From Oenanthe sinensis (taxonomy: Eukaryota > Streptophyta > Magnoliopsida > Apiales > Apiaceae): 64,000 bases of DNA. The position numbers and the translations under genes were made by a program. The notes beneath the pieces are model-generated. The model was not told the DNA's origin. It did not search any database and saw only the letters and a list, made by a program, of their open reading frames with translations. The stretch covers positions 37,982,201-38,046,200 of the forward strand of contig CM053802.1 in assembly GCA_028671895.1 (NCBI GenBank), in the 5' to 3' direction. This document shows, one piece after another, positions 56,645 through 64,000 of the stretch. Each line of letters starts with the position of its first letter. Within the stretch, counting starts at the first letter, position 1.

Positions 56645-58739
56645 TGTAATATTCCCGATTCCCAGGTACTTTTAAAACCTTATTAATAATAATATATATG
56701 TTGGATAATAATTATGGAATAAGATTTGATGGGTATTCCAATTATTAGAATTGCCGGAATGAGTTAAAGATTAAATTATTGTCATGGATTATTATGAAAT
56801 TGGAAAATTCAAGGATTTCCAAGAATTATTAAAGAGTTTATTATTTTATATTTTGGCATGGATTATTAAAATGCAATTACTTGCATTTTATTTAAAGTGT
56901 AGGAAATGCAAATGCTAGTATTTTAATTCAAGTCAAAGGAGGCAAGACTTGACCAAGACTTTGACTAGACTTTTATTTAAACCAAGGCAAGTACTTGTCC
57001 TAAGAAAAGAAAAAGAAAATCACAAACTCAAGCCTAGCAAGCAAGGGACCATTCGGCTTTAGCTAGAAGAGGAAGAGGAGAAAAATCAAGAACTCAAGCT
57101 CTAGTTGTTGGATTGTTGCAAGTAAGGACTTAAATCGAAGGTATAACTAATACCTATCTTCCATTCAAATCTTATGCAAAGTTATCCGTTAAATCTCTTG
57201 ATTTTCATGAAAGAGCAAGAGCATGAATAGTGTTTTTAATTTAGGATAAATTCTTGATTAATTGTTTTATGACTCCTTAAGCATAATTAGCACTTGTAAT
57301 GACTTGTACGAACTATGGGTAGTGGTAATTTGGCATAAATAGCTTGAAAAGTTCAAACCCTAGCCATGTGTTGATTTTGAGATTAATGTGGTTTTAAGCA
57401 TGCTTTGTTTATGGCTTGAGCATATGTTTAAGTACTTAATTTGTTGGTTATGATGGAGTAATGTTGTGATGCTTTGGTTAAGACCTATGGTGGTGTAATG
57501 TAAGAGTTACATGGTTAAGAATTATGGATGTTAAAGGAGTAAGTAATTGGTTGTTTTCAAACTAGTAAATTGTTTTGCAAACTATGTTGCATTGGTGATG
57601 AATTGGGTGGATTATTGGTAATGTTTGGAGTATTGTTAAATTGTGTTTGGGCTTGGGATGTCTTGAGTACATTCCCAAGTAGTAGAGTAAAATATATGGA
57701 AGCCATTTGAGTTGAATTGGATGAGTTTAAAACAGGGTAAACGATGAACGTATAAACGGAACCATGCAAAATTTTCTACTGATGCCAACTGTTCACCACT
57801 CCCGAAGGGTCTAGCCTGTGTTGCTGGAGGATTTCTTTATATGGTTAGATAGATATTAGTCTCTAGATCGTTTGCGCGCTAATTTTGCGTCAAACGGAGT
57901 TGTGAGCTAAAAGATATGGCCAAAATGGTGAGGAGATGCAGAAAACTGGACTGCCCTGTTTTTAATCAACTTTGAGGAGGTGATCAACCTAGTTAGACTG
58001 TCTTATAAAATCTGAAACTTTTACACAAAATACTAGGAACATTTGGGAAGACTTGGGAAAAGGTTTCGGATTAAAATGAGTAAAATCAGATTTATGAAAA
58101 TTGTTGGAAGCAAGTAGGTGCAGTTAGAAATCTTGTAAAAACTGCTTGCATTGTTTTGCATTACCTTGACATAAGTTATGTTTTAAAGTGGAATTCGAGG
58201 CTAGCTTAGCAACGGACTTTAAATGGAATGTGTTAGTAATACTTATGAGTCATGACTAGCTAAAGATCCATGCTAAGACTCGTTAGCAAGATGGGTTATT
58301 ATGCAAACATGAGTAGTTATAAGTAGAGTTAAAACTCTTGTGACTAATTAGGACCCGTGTTTTCTTTCTTATAGAGACACGTGCCAAGGAGGGACAAGCG
58401 AGCTACCACTTCAACAGTAAAGGCAAGTTTTCTAAACTCTGACCTTATAACATGTTTCTTGGTTATAGGGCTGTGGTGCTTGGATTCTTTTTTTTTATTG
58501 ACTTGTATTATCAATTGAATTGTTGTTCGCGCCTCTGAACTCTCAAAAGTTAGAGGACGCTTCCTGTCAGTTTTGTATAACTGATTTCCGTGTTAAGTAC
58601 ATTTCTTTGGTACTTGACAGACGACCGGGAGTAGCGTATTATCTCTCGACTGTTAGTCGATATTATCCAGGGATTCTTCCTGGAATATAAGTTTTGGGAT
58701 AATAATTAGTATGGGTTAGGGATTAATCAAGTTGATTAA

Positions 58740-59060
58740 TATCCCTTTGATATTTTGAATCATATTTAGTTTATTAAATATTATTTAAAAGGGTATATAT
58801 ATATAGTATTTAAATGTTGATTTAAATACTTTCAACTCAGTTTGAGTTATTTAAATATCATTTAAGATTGATTAAACAGTATTTAAATATTTTGGGATTA
58901 TTTTAAAGTATTTATTCTTGATTAAATACTTTCAATTCTTTTTGGATTATTTAAATATTATTTAAAAGTGATTAAATATTATTTAAATATGTTGATTCAT
59001 TTAAAACTATTTAAATATTAAATAGTTTTGATTAAACCCTAATTAAATATTTTAATTATT
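58740..59060. repeat. TATTTAAATA word block in the Tekay LTR
   Basis: More than ten copies of the palindromic ATTTAAAT, usually TATTTAAATA(TT), at 15-40 bp spacing, interleaved with GATTAAA. Very AT-rich, so less striking than the other word blocks. Confidence 0.6.
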
Positions 59061-60025
59061 TTAAAATATTTTCAGGGACTATTCAAGGTCTCATACTTAT
59101 TGATTATTTATTTATTGGATCTTTAAAAATATTCTGGAGTTATCTAAAACTTCTTTAAATATTATTTTCATTAAATAATAAATGCTGAGCTGTGACTCGA
59201 ATATTTTGTACTTATTTTGAGCCGATTACTCCATGTTAGGGAAGGAATATCCCATTTTAACCTTCTTTTCACTTAAACTGGTGCCCGTAGGGACCATTAT
59301 TTTACCTAAAAGTGTTATATTTTCGTGGGGTTTATTTTATCACCTAGTAGCGACTCCCCGGTCGTGATCTTGATTCGAAATGTTCATTCATGACTAAAGG
59401 TCAACCCACACATATAAAGAGATTACTTCCACCTCGTTTCGGGAGTTAATCTATTATCGAATATTGAATTCCCATAAAGCTTTGTTGTTGTTCCGGAAGG
59501 TTGTATTAAATTCCCTTCCACACTTTGATTTGAATATTCCCAGAAAGCTTTGTTGTTATCCTAGAAGGTTGCATTAAATTCCCTTCTAGACTTGTTGATT
59601 GTACTCAAAGGGAACTGGAGATATAAAGTGTAAGAGGCTTGTGTGCGGCACAGTCCATCTAGCGTAAGAGGCCGAGTGGCGCCGGTCCAGCATTTAAAGG
59701 CCCATGTGTTGCCTAGGGTGATGACCTGTTTTGGATCATCCTTCTACTAGTAGTAAAGGTTACTTAACTATTGTACTATACGACTGATCATCGTGTACAA
59801 TAGGCGCGGTGGATGCTCCAGTATCTTCTTTTCTTCCAATTGGAATTTGACGTTGCACTGTAACGAAAGCCCAGGTGCTTAGTTACCGATAGTGTTAACG
59901 AGGATTATGGCAACCTATTATTCTTTGGTTCAGTATCTAGAACTGTTCACCATTTCAGTACAGGTTGCATTTTATTATTCTGATACACATATTGTTGTTG
60001 TTTCTTGATCATACCATGTTGTTGA

Positions 60026-60031
60026 TATATA
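60026..60031 (+). promoter_or_regulatory. Probable TATA box of the Tekay LTR
   Basis: TATATA in GTTGATATATACTTG, 70 bp upstream of the ATG at 60096. Transcription would start near 60055-60060, so the exon-1 ATG would be the first one in the RNA. Confidence 0.55.
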
Positions 60032-60095
60032 CTTGCTGAGCGTTGTTGCTCATTCTTGCTTTCTGTTTATCTTTCTACCACCACAGCTGCAGGCC

Positions 60096-61422
60096 ATGCC
60101 ACGAGGAGTACGCAGGACGTTGAGAAAGACCGTGCGAAGGGCAAGGACCCCTTATGACCGACCCCTTGGCCCTATACCCGAGGTAGGGAGATTGAGCAGG
60201 ATAGGATGGCAGCTTCTGCTAGTTAGATTTATTTATAAACACTGTTTATGTAAATAAATGTAACTTAATGAGATTTAATCTAACTTTTGGACTGCTATTA
60301 TAGTTTCAAACAGAAGCTATATTTAGTAGTACGAACTCAACCTTTTGGTAACTAGTAATGTAACGATGGAGATCCAAGTATGTATATTAATGTATGCTCG
60401 TTTCCTGAGACTATGGCTCGTGTGTGTGTGTTAAAGTGTGTGGGGGTCACCAGATTGTTATTTGCCTTAGAATGATTAAACTTTATTATGATTATCAGTG
60501 AACTGTAAGTGTATGAATGTTGGAAGTTGGACCGTGACGACCTAGACCTTGGACCCCGGGTCTGGGGGCGCCACAGAGATGGTATCAGAGCCCTAAGTTA
60601 TAGTACTCAGAAACGAGAGGCCTATCGGTAATAAAAGCAATAATAATAAAAGACTAAAAACTTTATGAAGACTAAAACCCAAAAAGGGAACTATTCGTTA
60701 CACGATAGTGACTAGTTATTGTTTTATTGTAGATACCCGACGATGAGGGCTATGAGGCTCAGCTTGATAGAGCGTTGCTAGGGGAGGATGACGACCCCGA
60801 GGAGGACCCGATAGAGGCTCCAGTAGAGGAGGGCGCCATGCCAGCAGTACCAGCACCTACCCTCCCAGTGGCTGATCAGGCCGGACCATCAGAGGTTGTA
60901 TACAGAGATATCCCTATGATACCACCACCAGTAGTGATTCCACCTTCACCCCCAGCTAGCCCTATACCTTCCGAGGAGGACGAGCCAGAGGAATTCATCC
61001 CAGATCTTCCCGAGCCAGAGGATGCTCCGCATGACACACCATCACCACCACCCGCAGCACCGGCAACACCACCTCCACCTCCGCCAGTTGCAGGAGAACC
61101 AGTACCATCATGGATGATATCTTCCCTCATAAGGGAACAGGATGTCTCGACCGGTCGTGTGGATGAGTTGAGACGCATAGTGGACAGGATGATTCCTGGA
61201 CGTGTTGGACCTCAGGGCGGCCTACCTCCGAGCAGCACTTTTCAGGATGGCATTCCACAGGATGTTGTGACAGGCCTTACCGAGATTCAGACGTGGGCAC
61301 GATATTTCCGCGAGCTGAGGGCACCCTTAGGGGGAGGGCCGATAGGGGGCAGCGATGCAGATGAGATGGTTGAGGGTGTGATGGTTCAGGTTAGGGACCT
61401 GATCCGTGGTAGGTTTCAGTGA
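60096..61422 (+). CDS. Spliced accessory ORF of the Tekay-like element, proline-rich acidic protein
   Basis: Exon 1 60096-60182 lies inside the LTR (29 codons, MPRGVRRTLRK...). Exon 2 60733-61422 lies between primer site and gag (230 codons with stop). The proposed 550-bp intron has donor CCCGAG|GTAGGG and acceptor GTTTTATTGTAG|ATACCC, keeps the frame (phase 0), and removes the LTR end and primer site. Without splicing the exon-2 frame is closed by the TAG of the acceptor itself and has no early ATG. The predicted 258-residue protein has a basic N-terminus, then an acidic and Pro-rich middle (GEDDDPEEDPIEAP, ATPPPPPPVAGEPVPSWM), and a C-terminal part with a helix-like RVDELRRIVDRMIPGR and DEMVEGVMVQVRDLIRG. 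I do not recognise a family. Splicing is inferred from sequence only. Confidence 0.6.
60580..60591 (+). other. Tekay-like primer binding site
   Basis: TGGTATCAGAGC four bases after the LTR end, the initiator tRNA-Met type. It lies within the proposed intron of the accessory ORF. Confidence 0.9.
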
Positions 61423-61836
61423 CTTTTATGGGATGATGTAGTCTTCTAGTATCAGATTTTGGCACTATGTATGGATGTGCCGTTTTTGAGGGAGTAATAT
61501 TTTGTGTATATAGTAGTAGTCCCGCTCTGACTAGAAGATAGCTTGCTGACATACTTTTGATGTAACCAGAAACTATGATGGAAGATGTAACCAAGGGATG
61601 ATGTATATATATGTTGTTTCAGTTTCCTTAAATGCAGTCTTATTTTGCGTACGGTGTTTATACATCTTCTTGTTCTTGATATCGAGATTGTTCAGAAATG
61701 ACTTATTATGTATATGCTGAACAGACCGTATTAGATGTAAATGCAAACCCTTATTCATGATTGTTTAATATAGCGAATAATATAGTGATTAAGACTAATA
61801 AAAAGATTGACCAATATTATTTGATTGTATCAGAAA
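61423..61836 (+). other. Spacer between accessory ORF and gag
   Basis: 414 bp without an ORF. The 3' end reads TTTGATTGTATCAG just before AAAATG, a possible splice acceptor for a gag transcript. Confidence 0.5.
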
Positions 61837-64000
61837 ATGCCACCAAGGAGGAATACTAGATTGCACCCTGTAGCCAGTGGGGATTTGCATGAGCCAAGTG
61901 TTCACGAAGCGGAAAGTGATTCGGAAGACTATAATGAGTTGGATGATGAAGAGTATGCAGAAGGGGAGTATGTGAGTTCGAGTGCCTCGGGTCATAGTCA
62001 GAATCAAAACCAGAATGAACAGGGAGAAAATGATAGTCAGGGTCACCAAGGGGAAAACCGAAATATGGACCCCATGAATGTGTTCATGGATTTTCTCAGG
62101 CAGCATGTTAATCTCAATTCAAATCAGCCGCCACCAGTTCCTCATAACTCCGTTGCCAATTCCTTCCGAGCTTTCAAGTCCTTGCGACCACCCGAGTTTC
62201 AAGGGACTGCGGACCCAGTAGAGGCTAGGGCCTGGTTAAAAGAAATGGAAAAGTCCTTTGAGATACTGCAGATAGAAGAGGCACAGAAGACCGTCTTCGC
62301 CACTTATCTCCTAAAGGGGGAGGCCAATTTCTGGTGGGAGTCTAAAAAGAGTATGGAGGGAGAAGGAGTAGTAGCATGGGAAAGGTTCACACAATTATTT
62401 TTAGAGAAGTATTTCCCCAAATTTATGGAAAACCAGATGGAGCTGAAATTTCTAGAGTTGAAGCAGAATAACCTAACTGTAGCCGAATATGAAGCAAAGT
62501 TTACTGAACTGTCTAGGTTCGTGCCGGATTTTGTGAACACGGATGAGAAAAGGGCTAGGAGATTTCAGCAGGGATTGAAACAGTGGATTCAAAATCGTGT
62601 AGCAATACTTGAGTTGACTGATTATGCAATGTTGGTGCAGAAAGCTTCGATTGTAGAGGCTGGGAGTGATCTGATCCAAAAGGAAAGGGATGGGAAGAAG
62701 AGAAAGGCAGAAAGCCAGCGAAGAGGTTCAGCAAGTGGGAACTTTCCGAGTAAATTTAATCGAGGACAAGGGTCTCAGTTTCGGAGGAATGTTGGGTTCA
62801 AGAAGGCCGAAAGTGTAAGTGTTAACCAAGGTGGCAGGCAGTTAGGGGTGGCATATTCCAATCCATCACGACCCCCACTGCCAGATTGTAAGACATGTGG
62901 GAAGAGGCATTTAGGCACGTGTAACAAGTCAGGGGTTACCTGTTTCAAGTGTGGACGAGTGGGGCATTTCGCGTATAACTGCCCTCAGAATAGCATGGTT
63001 TGTCACAACTGCGGACAGATGGGACATGTAAAGAAAGACTGTAAATCTTCTGGACCAGCGGTAACGAGACAAAGTGGAGCTGCTTCTAATAAGGCTCCTA
63101 CTGCTAGGACTTTCAACATGACGGTGAGGGATGCCGTGAGGAACACGGATGTTATTGCAGGTACACTCTTACTTAATTCCGTCAATGCAAATGTTTTGTT
63201 TGACTCCGGAGCAACCAGATCCTTTATATCTCGAGACTTTGCGCGTAAATGGAATCTTGAGTCAAAACCATTAAGCGATCCCTTACGTGTAGAAATAGCT
63301 AATCAGGAGGTTATTCCTGTTAGTTACGTATGTAATAACTGTGAACTAGAAATCGAAGGGCAGCGATTCATCCTAGACTTAATTCCTTTTTCCCTAGGGG
63401 AGTTTGATGTCATTTTGGGGATGGATTGGCTGACAAGTTGTGAAGCTAATATTGATTGCAAAGGAAAGAAAGTGAGGATAAAGTTGCCCAACGAAGAAGA
63501 AGTGGTGTTTAAAGGGCAGAGGCAGATTAATAAATTCTTGACTAAGATGCAGGTCAAGAGGTTGTTACGCCAAGGGTGTGAAGCTTATTTAGCCTATGTA
63601 GTAGACACCGAGAAGGAATTAACTAGTATAAGTGACATAGCAGTTGTCAATGAATTTGAAGATGTATTTCCCGATGACCTTCCAGGGTTACCTCCTGACA
63701 GAGACATAGAGTTTGCCATCGAGTTAGCACCAGGGACAGCACCAGTGTCAAAGGCTCCGTACCGCTTAGCCCCAGTAGAGATGAAAGAATTAGCCATCCA
63801 GCTACAAGAGCTATTGGATAAAGGAATGATTCGACCAAGCGTGTCTCCATGGGGGGCACCAGTGTTGTTTGTCAAGAAGAAAGATGGAAGTATGAGATTA
63901 TGTATAGATTATAGGGAACTCAACAAGCTAACCATCAAGAATAAGTACCCTTTACCCAGAATCGATGATTTGTTTGATCAGTTAAAGGATGCTGTTTACT
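61837..64000 (+). CDS. Tekay-like gag-pol, 5' part (open to window end)
   Basis: ATG 61837 (MPPRRNTRLHPVASGD) opens a frame with no stop for 2164 bp to the window edge. An acidic, Gln/Asn-rich N-terminus (EDYNELDDEEYAEGEY) precedes the retrotransposon gag domain (FKSLRPPEFQGTADPVEARA, ANFWWESKK, FLEKYFPKFMENQ, FLELKQNNLTVAEYEAKF). The zinc region has CKTCGKRHLGTC (62887), CFKCGRVGHFAYNC (62941) and CHNCGQMGHVKKDC (63001). Protease: LFDSGATRSFIS (near 63198) with D-S-G and VILGMDWL (63412). RT begins with APYRLAPVEMKEL, GMIRPSVSPWGAPVLFVKKK, RLCIDYRELNKLTIKNKYPL and ends at the edge before the YxDD box. Gag forms particles; protease and RT act inside them. Confidence 0.95.
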   Translation, partial: MPPRRNTRLHPVASGDLHEPSVHEAESDSEDYNELDDEEYAEGEYVSSSASGHSQNQNQNEQGENDSQGHQGENRNMDPMNVFMDFLRQHVNLNSNQPPPVPHNSVANSFRAFKSLRPPEFQGTADPVEARAWLKEMEKSFEILQIEEAQKTVFATYLLKGEANFWWESKKSMEGEGVVAWERFTQLFLEKYFPKFMENQMELKFLELKQNNLTVAEYEAKFTELSRFVPDFVNTDEKRARRFQQGLKQWIQNRVAILELTDYAMLVQKASIVEAGSDLIQKERDGKKRKAESQRRGSASGNFPSKFNRGQGSQFRRNVGFKKAESVSVNQGGRQLGVAYSNPSRPPLPDCKTCGKRHLGTCNKSGVTCFKCGRVGHFAYNCPQNSMVCHNCGQMGHVKKDCKSSGPAVTRQSGAASNKAPTARTFNMTVRDAVRNTDVIAGTLLLNSVNANVLFDSGATRSFISRDFARKWNLESKPLSDPLRVEIANQEVIPVSYVCNNCELEIEGQRFILDLIPFSLGEFDVILGMDWLTSCEANIDCKGKKVRIKLPNEEEVVFKGQRQINKFLTKMQVKRLLRQGCEAYLAYVVDTEKELTSISDIAVVNEFEDVFPDDLPGLPPDRDIEFAIELAPGTAPVSKAPYRLAPVEMKELAIQLQELLDKGMIRPSVSPWGAPVLFVKKKDGSMRLCIDYRELNKLTIKNKYPLPRIDDLFDQLKDAVY

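Larger units (their letters stand above)
56645..60575 (+). repeat. Tekay-like 5' LTR, 3.9 kb
   Basis: Starts TGTAATATTCCCG after copy-3 integrase sequence and ends GGGGGCGCCACA, four bases before the primer site. The start is good to about 3 bp (TGTTGTAAT is an alternative from 56642). It includes an AT-rich block of TATTTAAATA words (58740-59060), TATATA at 60026-60031, and the probable first exon of the accessory ORF (60096-60182). Short ORFs inside it (57557-57769 minus, 60033-60257 plus) are not genes in themselves. Confidence 0.8.
56645..64000 (+). mobile_element. Ty3/gypsy chromovirus, Tekay/Del-like, truncated by the window end
   Basis: A 3.9-kb LTR (56645-60575), primer site, a spliced accessory ORF, then an undamaged gag-pol frame from 61837 to the window end, reaching the first RT motifs. 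Protease followed directly by RT fits gypsy; the very long LTR and the gag zinc array (a short CxxC motif and two CCHC knuckles) fit the Tekay/Del chromoviruses. It is inserted in the integrase of Copia-A copy 3. With no stop or frameshift over 2.1 kb of coding DNA it is the best candidate in the window for a recently active element. Chromodomain, integrase and 3' LTR lie outside. Confidence 0.9.

Noticed and set aside
60033..60095. Upstream extension of the Tekay LTR ORF starting near 60033.
   Set aside because: It begins at a TTG and overlaps the TATA box and likely transcription start; the ATG at 60096 is preferred.

Overview
This window looks like nuclear DNA of a flowering plant, probably a eudicot. 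It is AT-rich, has GT-AG introns, and is dominated by Ty1/copia and Ty3/gypsy LTR retrotransposons inserted into one another. Only one host gene is recognisable: a two-exon Hikeshi-like (OPI10/DUF775) gene at 11877-12530. It sits in an island (about 9.6-17.9 kb) that otherwise holds short repeats, a 340-bp tandem duplication and a Stowaway-like MITE. No rRNA, tRNA or CRISPR was seen.

Layout. 1-4741: minus-strand copia element (Copia-A copy 1, Tork/Angela-like), cut by the window edge, with LTR, primer site, long leader and open gag. It is inserted in a plus-strand copia gag-pol fragment (Copia-B, 4742-6703). 7544-9604: probable solo LTR of a Sirevirus-like element. 11.1-15.6 kb: host gene and flanks. 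15.6-16.1 kb: MITE. About 17.9-35.96 kb: a decayed Sirevirus-like element (SIRE-B) split by a complete Sirevirus-like element (SIRE-A, 19551-31487, target duplication TACGT) and by a solo LTR (33631-35130). 35.96-40.5 kb: Copia-C, decayed and lacking its 5' end. 40.5-55.3 kb: Copia-A copy 2, split in its leader by a complete Tat-lineage gypsy element (41380-52453, target duplication GCTAT). 55.3-56.6 kb: Copia-A copy 3, decayed. 56645 to the end: a gypsy chromovirus of Tekay/Del type with a 3.9-kb LTR and an undamaged gag-pol frame that runs off the window.

Three elements carry a gene beyond gag-pol, each placed differently. SIRE-A has a very long ORF after pol (26332-30849). The Tat element has an antisense three-exon gene after pol (49906-47943). 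The Tekay element appears to have a spliced ORF before gag whose first exon lies inside the LTR and whose intron removes the LTR end and primer site. In addition, most elements repeat a private 8-15 nt word many times (for example AAACTCTGA in SIRE-A, TTCGACCTC in Tat, AAATGTCTTACCGAG in SIRE-B, GCATGGCAGT in Copia-A). In SIRE-A the word occurs in LTR, UTR and coding DNA and in more than one codon phase, which suggests a role at nucleic-acid level. These two patterns are the best candidates for something under-described here.

By-eye LTR comparison gives about 8 substitutions plus one 1-bp indel in 537 bp for SIRE-A, and 7 substitutions plus one 6-bp indel in about 575 bp for Tat, so both insertions look recent. 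All lineage names come from motifs and layout, without database searches.
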